From NCBI GenBank assembly GCA_023461275.1, contig JAEYMI010000038.1, positions 1-64,000 of the forward strand: a DNA stretch of 64,000 nucleotides, in the 5' to 3' direction. Under the pieces are notes generated by a model, which was not told where the DNA came from, made no database searches, and saw only the letters and a list, made by a program, of their open reading frames with translations. Below are positions 1 through 8,291 of this stretch, one piece after another; position 1 is the stretch's first letter; the number at the start of each line of letters is the position of its first letter. Position numbers and translations under genes: made by a program. Source of the stretch: Actinomycetes bacterium. Its GTDB lineage: Bacteria > Actinomycetota > Actinomycetes > Mycobacteriales > Mycobacteriaceae.

Positions 1-1
1 C

Positions 2-322
2 GGAGATTTCACCACCCGCGTCATCCGCGAAGGACCCGACGCCGGGCGCATCGCGTGGCGACTAAACACCCACCCCGGACAACAACCCAACCCCGAACAG
101 ATCAACCGCCTACCCGACGTCGTACCCACATTCACCCGGTACCTGCGCGCGGTCCGATCCGAGATCCACCGCCGACCACCAGACACCCGACCGTCGGATT
201 CGCGACCGTCGGATTCGCGACCGTCGGGTCGGCATCGAAACACCACACCCTGGAACGCGCACGACACGCTCCGCCACCAACGACTACTGCGCGCGGGATA
301 CATCCTCTACCAACCCGCCTGA
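2..322 (+). CDS. 3' end of an unrecognised gene (partial)
   Basis: An open frame enters from the left edge and runs about 106 codons to TGA at 320-322. Codons are mostly G/C-ending, although CGA, CTA and CCA are frequent, unlike the core genes nearby. The visible part is Arg/Pro-rich. It holds a short tandem repeat (positions about 189-231, unit about 15 nt) encoding RPSDS repeats, and ends LLRAGYILYQPA. I recognise no family; a mobile-element or DNA-binding protein is possible from the basic composition, but this is a guess. The 5' part lies outside the window. Confidence 0.5.
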   Translation, partial: GDFTTRVIREGPDAGRIAWRLNTHPGQQPNPEQINRLPDVVPTFTRYLRAVRSEIHRRPPDTRPSDSRPSDSRPSGRHRNTTPWNAHDTLRHQRLLRAGYILYQPA

Positions 323-376
323 TCGTCGGGAGCTCCTGAACGTCGAGATCTGTGGTTCCGATCCGCCGGTCGGCAC

Positions 377-382
377 TACAGT
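377..382 (+). promoter_or_regulatory. -10 hexamer of fdhA (leaderless type)
   Basis: TACAGT ends 7 nt before the GTG start at 390. There is no Shine-Dalgarno sequence between them, so transcription probably starts at or next to the start codon. Confidence 0.5.
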
Positions 383-389
383 CGAAGTC

Positions 390-3300
390 GTGCCTTCCTT
401 CAGCCCCCTGGAATGGCCGGTCATCAGGCAGCTTCGTACCGGCGACGTCTTCGGGCGTGGTCCGGCGGTCACCTCACCCACCACACGGGCGGTGACGCCG
501 CGTACCGCGACCGCTGATCGTGTGGTGCAAAGCGTCTGCCCGTTCTGTGCAGTGGGCTGTGGGCAGAAGGTGTACGTCAAGGACGGGCGGGTCACGCAGA
601 TCGAGGGCGACCCCGACTCGCCGATCTCGCGCGGGCGGCTGTGCCCTAAGGGCGCGTCGAGCGAGCAACTGGTCAACAATCCGATGCGGCAGCGCAAGAT
701 TCGCTATCGCGCGCCGTACGCCACCGAGTGGGCCGACCTCGACTTGGACACCGCGATCGACATGATCGCCGACCGGTTCGTCGAATCCCGCCGTCGCACG
801 TGGCAGGACACCGACGAGCAGGGGCGGGTGCTGCGTCGAACGATGGGCATCGCGTCGCTGGGCGGCGCAACGCTGGACAATGAAGAGAACTATCTGATCA
901 AGAAGCTCTTCACCGCGGCGGGCGCCATCCAGATCGAGAACCAGGCGCGCATATGACACTCCGCCACCGTTCCCAGTTTGGGAGCTTCCTTTGGACGCGG
1001 CGGCGCGACGCAATCACTTCAGGACATGGCCAACGCCGATTGCATCGTGCTCATCGGCGGAAATATGGCCGAGGCACATCCGGTCGGATTCCAGTGGGTC
1101 GTCGAAGCACGATCACGCGGCGCCCGGGTGATCCACGTCGACCCGCGGTTCACCCGCACCTCGGCCAACGCCGATAAGCACATCTCGATCCGCGTCGGGT
1201 CCGACGTCGTGCTGCTCGGTGGCCTGATCAACTACATGCTCACCCACGAGCGGTACTTCCGGGAATACGTTGTCGCATATACGAATGCCGCGACGATCGT
1301 CAACGACGAGTACCGCGACACCGAGGATCTCGGCGGTCTGTTCTCCGGATTCGATCCCGAGACCGGCCAATACGATCCGTCGACGTGGGCGTACGCCGAG
1401 CCCGACGGCGGGCGTGTCGAGTCCCCGTCGGGTGATGAACACGGGTCTGATCAACGCGAAGCATCGGCATCGGAGCGGGCCGTCGGTGAGGAGCACGGCT
1501 CGGGCGGACCGGCACTCGAGCATGCCCACGTGCTGCGCGACGAGTCGTTGGAGAACCCGCACACCGTATTTCAGGTTCTCAAGCGTCACTTCTCGCGGTA
1601 CACCGCGGAGATGGTGCGCGATATGTGTGGCATTTCCATCGACGAGTTCACGTATCTGGCCGAGTCGATCGCGAACAACTCGGGCCGCGAACGTACCACC
1701 TGCTTCGGCTATGCCACCGGTTGGACGCAGCACACCCTCGGCGCCCAATTCATCCGCACCGCAGCGATTTTGCAGTTGCTCATGGGCAACGTCGGGCGGC
1801 CCGGCAGTGGCATCATGGCGTTGCGCGGACACGCGAGCATCCAGGGTTCCACCGACATCCCAACGCTGTTCAACCTGCTGCCCGGGTACCTTCCGATGCC
1901 GTCGGCGGGCAAACACGACACTCTCACCGACTACCTCGCCGCTGTGGGATCGCCTCAGCAGAAAGGCTATTGGGCATACTCCGACACCTACATGGTGAGC
2001 CTGCTCAAAGCGTGGTTCGGTGACGCCGCGACTGCCGAGAATGACTGGTGCTACGACTATTTGCCGCGACTCGACGGCCCAGCGGGTACCTATCAGACGA
2101 CGGTCAACATGCTCGCCGACGAGGTTGAGGGCTACTTTGTGCTGGGCCAGAATCCGGCCGTCGGATCCGCCAACGGGAGGCAGCAGCGGCAGGCGATGAG
2201 TCATCTGAAATGGCTTGTGGTGCGCGATTTGAACATGATCGAGTCGGCGACGTGGTGGAAGGAAGGGCCCGAAATCTCCTCAGGTGAGTTGCGGACCGAG
2301 GACATCGGCACCGAGGTGTTCTTCATGCCGGCCGCCACCCACGTCGAGAAGGCCGGGTCGTTCACCCAGACCCAGCGGATGGTGCAGTGGCGGCATCAGG
2401 CCGTGCAACCGCCCGGCCAGGCACAGAGCGAGCTGGACTTCTTCTACGAACTGGGCCAACGGATTCGGGCGAGGCTGGCCGATTCGGACGACGAACGGGA
2501 CCGCCCGCTGCTCGACATGACCTGGGACTACCCACTCGACGAACACGGCAAGCCCGAACCGGAGTCAGTGCTCTCGGAGATCAACGGCTACTTCACATCT
2601 GGGCCGAACGAGGGGGAGAACCTGACGTCGTACACACAGATGAAAGCCGACGGTTCGACGGCGGGTGGTTGCTGGATCTACACCGGCGTCTATGCGAACG
2701 CCACCAACCAGGCCGCTCGACGCGTGCCGCATGGTGGCGATTCGGTGAGCCAGCACGAGTGGGGCTGGGTGTGGCCGGCGGATCGTCGCATCCTGTACAA
2801 CCGGGCGTCGGCCGACCCCGACGGCAACCCGTGGAGCGAACGCAAACGCTACCTCTGGTGGGATACCAAGGCGCGCAGGTGGGTTGGCGACGACGTCCCC
2901 GATTTCCCCGTCGACAAGGCGCCCGACGACGCCGGCGACCCGACGCTCGGTGGTGCCGAGGGCCTCTCGGGTGTGGACCCGTTCATCATGCAATCCGACG
3001 GCAAGGGTTGGCTTTTCGCGCCGAAGGGTCTCGTCGACGGTCCGTTGCCGGCGCACTACGAGCCGCAGGAGTCGCCGGTGGCCAACGCGCTGTACCCACA
3101 GCAGCAGGCTCCGGCGCGAATCATCTTCGCCCGCAACGATAATCTCGACGCGCCGAGCGCCGGTACCCCTGGCGTCGAGGTGTATCCGTACGTCTTCACC
3201 ACCTATCGGCTCACCGAGCATCACACGGCCGGTGGGATGAGCCGGTGGTCGCCGTATCTGGCGGAGTTGCAGCCGGAGATGTTCTGCGAGGTGTCACCGG

Positions 3301-3743
3301 CGTTGGCGGCCGAACGTGGCCTGGTCAATGAGGGATGGGCGACGATCATCTCGCCCCGTTCGGCGATCGAGGCGCGGGTGCTGGTCACCGATCGGGTGAA
3401 GACGCTGCGTATCAACGGACGCGACGTCCATCAGGTGGGCTTGCCCTACCATTGGGGTGTGGGCAGTGACGCCGTGGTCAGCGGTGACGCCGCGAACGAT
3501 CTGATCGGCGTCACGTTGGATCCCAATGTCCAGATCCAGGAGTCGAAGGTCGGGTCGTGCGAGGTGATCGCGGGACGACGCCCGCAAGGGCAGGCGCTGC
3601 TGGATCTGGTCCGCTCCTATCAGGAACGCGCCGGCGTGACCGTTCAGACCGACAACGTGCGCCTCACCGCTCCGGGACGCGAAATCATCTATCCACCAAT
3701 AGATTCCGATGATCCGGACGGAGAAGGATTCACCCGATGGTGA
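390..3743 (+). CDS. fdhA: Formate dehydrogenase catalytic subunit, selenocysteine-containing
   Basis: Oxidises formate to CO2 using a molybdenum or tungsten bis-MGD cofactor and passes electrons to the iron-sulfur subunit encoded next. The N-terminus carries the [4Fe-4S] motif C50-x2-C53-x3-C57-x27-C85. The frame continues through TGA at 954-956, codon 189. The context NQARI-TGA-HSATVPSL matches the active-site selenocysteine context of the FdnG/FdoG family, and a SECIS-like hairpin follows. Read with Sec, the protein is 1117 residues, the usual length for this type. selA, selB, selD and tRNA-Sec lie within 4 kb, which supports read-through rather than a pseudogene. An acidic, low-complexity insertion (about residues 339-377) precedes the conserved ALEHAHVLRDE segment. 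I chose GTG 390 because a -10 hexamer stands 7 nt upstream. A conventional annotation would split the gene or start it near 978. Confidence 0.93.
957..1003 (+). promoter_or_regulatory. Putative bacterial SECIS element in fdhA
   Basis: Immediately 3' of the Sec codon (954-956), TCCCA (971-975) can pair with TGGGA (979-983), leaving a GTT loop. CCGCC (961-965) can pair with GGCGG (999-1003) as a lower stem. The apical loop begins about 20 nt after TGA and contains G and U, as expected for the hairpin bound by the SelB C-terminal winged-helix domains. Structure assigned by eye. Confidence 0.65.
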
Positions 3744-3753
3744 GGAAGGCGAG

Positions 3754-4869
3754 ATGAGTCATCAACTGTCGGGTCCCACTGATCCAAGCGCCGACGCACA
3801 CTGGGGTGACGCCGAACAGTCGCGGAAGGGATTCTTCACCGATACGTCGATCTGCATCGGCTGCAAGGCCTGCGAAGTGGCGTGCAAGGAATGGAATCAG
3901 AATCCGCGCGATGGTGATCTCGAGCTGACCGGGATGTCGTACGACAACACCGTGGCACTCGGCGCCAGCACTTGGCGGCACGTGGCGTTCATCGAGCAGG
4001 ACCGCGAGCGCATCGAGATCGCCCGCGAATCCGGCCGTGCCCTGGTTGGTTTGGGGATGCCGTCGATGCCGGGGGCGCCTACCGCTGGTGATCTCGATAC
4101 GGCCTCGGCTGGCGCTTCGGCCTACTCGATCAGCGATGAAACCACCGCTGGTCGAGAAGAACCGCTAACCGCTGGTCGAGTAGGTACCGGAGCGCTAGCG
4201 GAGGAACCGTATCGAGACCACACCCCACCCGACACTCCTGAGTTCCGCTGGCTCATGTCGTCAGACGTCTGCAAACACTGCACCCACGCCGGCTGCCTCG
4301 ATGTGTGCCCGACCGGCGCGCTGTTCCGAACCGAATTCGGCACCGTCGTGGTGCAACACGACGTCTGCAACGGGTGCGGAACCTGCGTCGCCGGATGCCC
4401 GTTCGGGGTGGTGGAACGTCGCGCCGACGGCACCGTCGAACCCACCACCCGCGAGGGGCAACGGAAGGGTGAGCAGCCACCGGTGCCCAAACGTGGTGTG
4501 GCACAGAAATGTACGCTCTGCTACGACCGCCTCGTCGACGACGAGACACCGGCCTGCGCCAAAACCTGCCCGACGACATCGATCAAGTTCGGCGACCATG
4601 ACGGCCTCGTCGAAACCGCACGCGAACGAGTGGCACAGTTGCATGCACAGGGTATGACCGAGGCGCGCCTGTACGGTGCCAATCCCAACGACGGCGTTGG
4701 TGGAACCGGCTCGGTGTTCCTGTTGCTCGACGAGCCCGAGGTCTACGGCCTGCCACCGGACCCGCGGGTGTGCACCGCCGATCTCCCGTCGATGTACAAG
4801 CGCGCCGGCCTGGCTGCCCTGGGAATGGTTGCCGCTGCAGCCATTTCGTTCATTGCGGGCGGACGATGA
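3754..4869 (+). CDS. fdhB: Formate dehydrogenase iron-sulfur subunit
   Basis: Electron-transfer subunit of the FdnH/FdoH type, 371 residues. It carries four cysteine clusters. The first is C34-x2-C37-x2-C40-x3-C44; the central pair begins at C173-KHC and includes C181, C185 and the following CNGCGTCVAGCP segment; the last is in KCTLCYDR and CAKTCPT. A hydrophobic C-terminal helix (about 350-368) would anchor it. ATG 3754 is chosen because AGGAAGG (3743-3749) sits just upstream; the gene begins 10 nt after the fdhA stop. The protein is longer than the roughly 300 residues usual for the family. The excess (about residues 110-157) is encoded by an inverted pair of the dispersed repeat described at 4081-4222. 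It overlaps the next gene by 4 nt (ATGA). Confidence 0.92.
   Translation: MSHQLSGPTDPSADAHWGDAEQSRKGFFTDTSICIGCKACEVACKEWNQNPRDGDLELTGMSYDNTVALGASTWRHVAFIEQDRERIEIARESGRALVGLGMPSMPGAPTAGDLDTASAGASAYSISDETTAGREEPLTAGRVGTGALAEEPYRDHTPPDTPEFRWLMSSDVCKHCTHAGCLDVCPTGALFRTEFGTVVVQHDVCNGCGTCVAGCPFGVVERRADGTVEPTTREGQRKGEQPPVPKRGVAQKCTLCYDRLVDDETPACAKTCPTTSIKFGDHDGLVETARERVAQLHAQGMTEARLYGANPNDGVGGTGSVFLLLDEPEVYGLPPDPRVCTADLPSMYKRAGLAALGMVAAAAISFIAGGR
4081..4222. repeat. Intragenic inverted pair of dispersed repeat family B, inside fdhB
   Basis: Two oppositely oriented copies lie here. The first has GATCTCGATACGG followed by CTACTCGATCAGCG (4088-4137). The second has CGCTGGTCGAGTAGG followed by CGTATCGAGACCAC (about 4160-4222). 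The same segments form the intergenic repeats at 30190-30350, 43195-43290 and 44030-44075. Both copies are translated in frame without a stop, between the first and second iron-sulfur segments of FdhB. Confidence 0.75.
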
Positions 4870-6011
4870 CATCGGAGTTCGACGGCTACCGTCCACCCTC
4901 TGAGCCGCGCCGCCGCCGGTGGGGCGGCAAGAAGCGGCGTCGTGGCGGCGGACAGATGCTCGCCGACGGCAGCCGCGAGATGTCGATGGTGCCCGACGTC
5001 GAGTTCAGGAAGACAAGCGAATTCAAGAAGGCAGGCGAGTTCGAGGAAGCTGGCGAATTCGACTCGTACTACGGGCATAACGTCGTCAAGCCGGCGCCGT
5101 GGGGTCATGAGGTGGCCGCGTACTTGTTCCTCGGCGGCGTGGCCGGCGGGTCGGGTGTGCTGGCTGCTGGAGCGCATCTCACCGGCCGAAAGCAATTGCG
5201 ACGCAACGCCCGGTTGGGTGGTATGGGTGCGCTCGGGCTCGGTGCGGTTGCGTTGGTCGCCGATCTCGGTCGGCCGGATCGCTTCTACAACATGTTGCGG
5301 ACGTTCAAGGTGACCTCACCGATGAGCGTGGGGTCGTGGATCTTGTCGGCCTTTGGTGGTGCCTTCGCAGTAGGATTCGCGGCCGAGGCGGATCGCCTTC
5401 TCGGCGAACGACTTCCGTTGGGTCCGTTGCGAAAAGTGCTGCAGATAGCCGAGACGCCGAGCACTCTCGCGGCGGGCGCGATCGGTCCGCCGTTGGCGGT
5501 ATATACGGCGGTGCTGTTGTCCGACACCGCGACTCCGACGTGGAATGCGATGCATCGCGATCTTCCATTCGTGTTCGTCAGCTCGGCGAGCCTGGCGGCG
5601 AGCGGGTTGGCGATGGTGACCACCCGGCCGTCGGAAACCGGACCGGCCCGCGCGCTGGCGGCCATCGGAGTCGTCGGCGACATTGCCGCGATGAAGTACA
5701 TGGAGTCCCGGATGGATCCTGTTGCGGCCGAACCACTGCATCATGGGACGGCCGGCACACTGCTGAAGTGGAGCGAACGTCTCGCCTTCGCTGGTGGTCT
5801 CGGCGCGGTGTTCTTCGGTCATCGGCGTAGTGCCGCAATCGTTTCCGGGTTGAGCCTGCTCACCGCGTCGGCCTTCACCCGCTTCGGGGTCTTCGACGCC
5901 GGCATCGAATCCGCCAAGAATCCGCGCTACACCATCGAACCGCAGAAGCGTCGGCTGGCCGAGCGTCGAGCGCGGGGGATCGTCGACGATTCAATCACCA
6001 CGGCGGAGTGA
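4866..6011 (+). CDS. nrfD: NrfD/PsrC-type membrane anchor of formate dehydrogenase
   Basis: Polytopic membrane subunit (381 residues) that would connect FdhAB to the quinone pool. After a charged N-terminus of about 75 residues come several hydrophobic spans, beginning near EVAAYLFLGGVAGGSGVLAAGAH, and the conserved DLGRPDRFYNMLRTFKVTSPMS motif typical of NrfD proteins. ATG 4866 overlaps the fdhB stop by 4 nt, implying translational coupling. The N-terminus contains a near-tandem hexapeptide repeat (EFKKAG, EFEEAG, EFDSYY). No fdhD or fdhE accessory gene is in the window. Confidence 0.85.
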   Translation: MTSEFDGYRPPSEPRRRRWGGKKRRRGGGQMLADGSREMSMVPDVEFRKTSEFKKAGEFEEAGEFDSYYGHNVVKPAPWGHEVAAYLFLGGVAGGSGVLAAGAHLTGRKQLRRNARLGGMGALGLGAVALVADLGRPDRFYNMLRTFKVTSPMSVGSWILSAFGGAFAVGFAAEADRLLGERLPLGPLRKVLQIAETPSTLAAGAIGPPLAVYTAVLLSDTATPTWNAMHRDLPFVFVSSASLAASGLAMVTTRPSETGPARALAAIGVVGDIAAMKYMESRMDPVAAEPLHHGTAGTLLKWSERLAFAGGLGAVFFGHRRSAAIVSGLSLLTASAFTRFGVFDAGIESAKNPRYTIEPQKRRLAERRARGIVDDSITTAE

Positions 6012-6072
6012 AGTACAGGCTGAGCGATTACGCAGGGGTCATGTGCCGATTGCGGCGCTGTGCCGAATCGAG

Positions 6073-6147
6073 TTGGCACAGCCTCGGTAGGAGAGCGTCC
6101 TAGCGACGATTATCGGTCCGGCGTTGCGCTCCTACCGAGGTTGTGTC
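6073..6147. repeat. Dispersed structured repeat, family A, copy 1
   Basis: An imperfect inverted repeat of about 75 bp. Arms CCTCGGTAGGAG and CTCCTACCGAGG flank the core CGATTATCGGTCCGGCGTTG. The ends are TTGGCACAG and TTGTGTCA. A second copy with the same core is at 35822-35897. It lies between the convergent fdh operon and lipoprotein gene and could act as a terminator. Confidence 0.8.
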
Positions 6148-6185
6148 ATGAGATCAGCGAACGTGACAACAAGTGGCTGTGCGGA

Positions 6186-6830
6186 CTAGCTGATCGTAAG
6201 GTTCACGTCCCGCGAGATCATGAACCCGTGATCGCCTCGCCAGCAGGCGATTCCGTCGGTCGTCGAGGTGCAGGCGTCACCGCGCACCATGATCGTCTGG
6301 CCGTACTCCAGCACCTTCATCTTCTCGGCTGAGTAGATTCCTTGGTTGGTGCAGAAGTGAATCGTCGACTGCTCAATGCGGACCGCGTACGTGTTGTTGG
6401 CCGTATTGAGGCAGGTCTGGTTTCCGGGTCCGGGTACGGATTTCCTTGTTTGGCAACCGAATTGCAGGATCGGAACTGATTCGCTCGGCCGGATCGCGCA
6501 CCAGACGTTGCCCGACGGAGATTGGAAGGTGAATTCGTCGGGAGCTACTTGGAAATCGCGGGCATCGACGTTGGCGTCGTCGCGGTTCGGACGTCGCGGG
6601 ATGGTGACGCCCGCGGTGTCGACGGTTGTGGTGGTGACTTGCGGGCTGGTCTGCTCGGTGCCCGTGTTACCCGCCGCGTCGCCGGGCTGGTTTGCCACGG
6701 TCGACGTGACGGTGGCGGTCGACGTCGTGACTGGTTGATCTGAACCGTTTGGGCTACAGGCCCCCAGAACGAGGACGCCCGCGGCGACGGCGGCCAGTGT
6801 GCCGGCAAGACGAATGCGGTGAGACGACAT
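6186..6830 (-). CDS. Putative secreted lipoprotein
   Basis: 214 residues. The signal peptide ends in the lipobox LGAC (Cys25), predicting lipidation and anchoring outside the membrane. A Thr/Ser-rich linker (about 30-75) follows, then a globular C-terminal part with five further cysteines (WCAI, GCQTRK, TCLN, FCTNQG, ACWRGD region) that could form disulfides. The family looks like conserved mycobacterial-type lipoproteins; I cannot name a function. GGAGA lies 4 nt before the ATG. It converges on the fdh operon across repeat A. Confidence 0.8.
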   Translation of the reverse strand: MSSHRIRLAGTLAAVAAGVLVLGACSPNGSDQPVTTSTATVTSTVANQPGDAAGNTGTEQTSPQVTTTTVDTAGVTIPRRPNRDDANVDARDFQVAPDEFTFQSPSGNVWCAIRPSESVPILQFGCQTRKSVPGPGNQTCLNTANNTYAVRIEQSTIHFCTNQGIYSAEKMKVLEYGQTIMVRGDACTSTTDGIACWRGDHGFMISRDVNLTIS

Positions 6831-6932
6831 GGAGATCTCCTTGGTGCGCAGGTGGACGCTGACGCGTTGCTATGGGAGAAGTCGTCGTCGGGGATGACGT
6901 CGTTAACGCGGATCGGTCAGCTGAATGACTCG

Positions 6933-7100
6933 GTGGAGGGCGCTGTCGATGGGGTGGTGGGCGTTGTGGACGCGGTGGAGGGCGCCGTGGATGGGAGTGA
7001 GGGCGCCGTGGATGGGAGCGAGGGCGCCGTCGATGGGGTGGTGGGCGCTGTGGACTCGGTGGAGGGCGCTGTCGATGGGGTGGTGGGCGCCGTCAACGAA
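6933..7100. repeat. 21-bp tandem repeat (minisatellite), 8 units
   Basis: Eight consecutive 21-nt units of the type GTGGAGGGCGCTGTCGATGG(G), with variants beginning GTGGTGGGC or AGTGAGGGC. The last unit (7080-7100) contains the selD stop codon (7093-7095). The unit is a multiple of three, so all frames stay open. The plus strand would read as repeats of VEGAVDG, the minus strand as STAPTTP; neither looks like a genuine gene product. Confidence 0.9.
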
Positions 7101-8106
7101 TGGTGATCCCCGAACCGGCCACGGTCTCGCCGATCACCGGATAGCCCGGCACCTCGCCGACCAGCAACAACCCACCGGAGGTCTGGGCGTCGGCGAGGAA
7201 CAGCAGGTCGTCGTCGGTGATGCCGGGACCGGTCCTCAGGTGCGGCGCCACCCAGTCGAGGTTGCGTCGGGTGCCGCCCGAGACGAAGCCGTCGCGCAGC
7301 GCGTCGAGGGAGCCGTCGACGGCGGGCACCGCCGCACGGTCGATGACCGCACCCACCCCCGACGCACGACACACCTTGTGCAGATGGCCGAGCAATCCGA
7401 AGCCGGTGACGTCGGTACCCGCGCGCACCCCAGCGGCGAGCGCGGCCTCCGCAGCATCCCGGTTGAGCGCCATCATCGACTCCACCGCCGCGTCGAACAC
7501 CTCGCCGGTCTGCTTATGCCGATTGTTGAGCAGCCCGACGCCGATCGGTTTGGTCAGCGTGATCGGCAACCCGGCCACCGCGGCGTCGTTGCGGATCAAC
7601 CGGTCCGGATGCGCCACTCCGGTCACCGCCATCCCGTACTTGGGTTCCGGATCGTCGATGGTGTGCCCGCCGATCACCGGACAACCCGCCTGCGCGCCGA
7701 CGTCGAGCCCGCCCCGCAGCACCTCGGTCATCAGCTCCAACGGCAGCGTCCCCCGCGGCCAGCCGACCAGATTGATCGCCACCACCGGCGTGCCGCCCAT
7801 CGCGTAGATGTCGGACAGCGCGTTGGCCGCGGCGATCGCGCCCCAGGTGTAGGCATCGTCGACGACGGGGGTGAAGAAGTCGGCGGTGGAGAGCACCGCG
7901 AGGTCGTCGCGCACCCGGACCGCGGCGGCATCGTCACCGTCGTCGAGCCCGACGATGATGTCGCCGCCCTGCTGGCCGGTGAGCCCGGCGACGGCCTGCT
8001 CCAACTCGCCGGGCGGGATCTTGCAGGCACAACCGCCGCCGTGCGCGTAGCCGGTGAGGCGGACAGATGTGGGGCTCGCTGCCTGGACTTCTGACGAGGC
8101 GCTCAT
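7093..8106 (-). CDS. selD: Selenide, water dikinase (selenophosphate synthase)
   Basis: Makes selenophosphate, the selenium donor for Sec-tRNA synthesis, from selenide and ATP. 337 residues. The N-terminal active-site motif is HGGGC26ACK29, so this enzyme has Cys rather than Sec at the catalytic position. The glycine-rich ATP-binding segments and the GGHTIDDPEPKYG motif typical of SelD are present. It is divergent from the tRNA-Sec/selA/selB cluster. ATG 8106 has no obvious ribosome-binding site but has TAGGGT 6 nt upstream, suggesting a leaderless mRNA. The 21-bp minisatellite begins at its stop codon. Confidence 0.96.
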   Translation of the reverse strand: MSASSEVQAASPTSVRLTGYAHGGGCACKIPPGELEQAVAGLTGQQGGDIIVGLDDGDDAAAVRVRDDLAVLSTADFFTPVVDDAYTWGAIAAANALSDIYAMGGTPVVAINLVGWPRGTLPLELMTEVLRGGLDVGAQAGCPVIGGHTIDDPEPKYGMAVTGVAHPDRLIRNDAAVAGLPITLTKPIGVGLLNNRHKQTGEVFDAAVESMMALNRDAAEAALAAGVRAGTDVTGFGLLGHLHKVCRASGVGAVIDRAAVPAVDGSLDALRDGFVSGGTRRNLDWVAPHLRTGPGITDDDLLFLADAQTSGGLLLVGEVPGYPVIGETVAGSGITIR

Positions 8107-8112
8107 GATCCC

Positions 8113-8118
8113 ACCCTA
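8113..8118 (-). promoter_or_regulatory. -10 hexamer of selD (leaderless type)
   Basis: Read on the minus strand, TAGGGT ends 6 nt before the selD ATG. Confidence 0.45.
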
Positions 8119-8146
8119 CGAGCCCCGGCTACGAGAGCCGATCGTT

Positions 8147-8152
8147 TACGGT
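8147..8152 (+). promoter_or_regulatory. -10 hexamer of the tRNA-Sec/selA/selB cluster
   Basis: TACGGT ends 10 nt before the first base of mature tRNA-Sec. It is the only good -10 candidate between selD and the tRNA gene. Confidence 0.4.
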
Positions 8153-8162
8153 GGAACACCAT

Positions 8163-8257
8163 GGAGGCGTCCGGGTCCTGGTGGGCTCCCCGGTCTTCAA
8201 AACCGGTGAGGTCGAGTATCTCGGCCTGGCGGGTTCGATTCCCGTCCGCCTCCGCCA
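8163..8257 (+). tRNA. selC: tRNA-Sec (anticodon TCA)
   Basis: Acceptor GGAGGCG pairs with CGCCTCC (8247-8253), followed by G and encoded CCA (8255-8257). It has a 6-bp D stem with a 4-nt loop (8173-8188). The anticodon stem CCGGT/ACCGG holds the loop CTTCAAA with TCA at 8197-8199. The variable arm is long, with 8 bp (8209-8216 with 8220-8227), and the T loop is TTCGATT. The short D loop, long variable arm and UCA anticodon are diagnostic. It lies 34 nt before the selA start, on the same strand. Confidence 0.97.
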
Positions 8258-8291
8258 CATGTCGATTGCTGCCGAGGCTCGAGGAGGCGCC

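Noticed and set aside
189..231. CRISPR-like repeats at the window start and elsewhere
   Set aside because: The repeats are contiguous 12-21 bp units without spacers. No array or cas gene was seen anywhere.
954..956. fdhA as a pseudogene or two separate genes split by a stop
   Set aside because: The residues either side match the family's Sec site, a hairpin follows, and the complete Sec machinery is nearby.
6819..7106. Plus-strand gene encoding VEGAVDG repeats
   Set aside because: It is open only because the 21-bp repeat has no stops in any frame. It overlaps the lipoprotein start and the selD end antisense and has no supporting signals.
8151..8291. selA starting at the in-frame ATG 8151
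   Set aside because: That start would run through the tRNA-Sec gene. GTG 8292 has a good ribosome-binding site and fits the family N-terminus.
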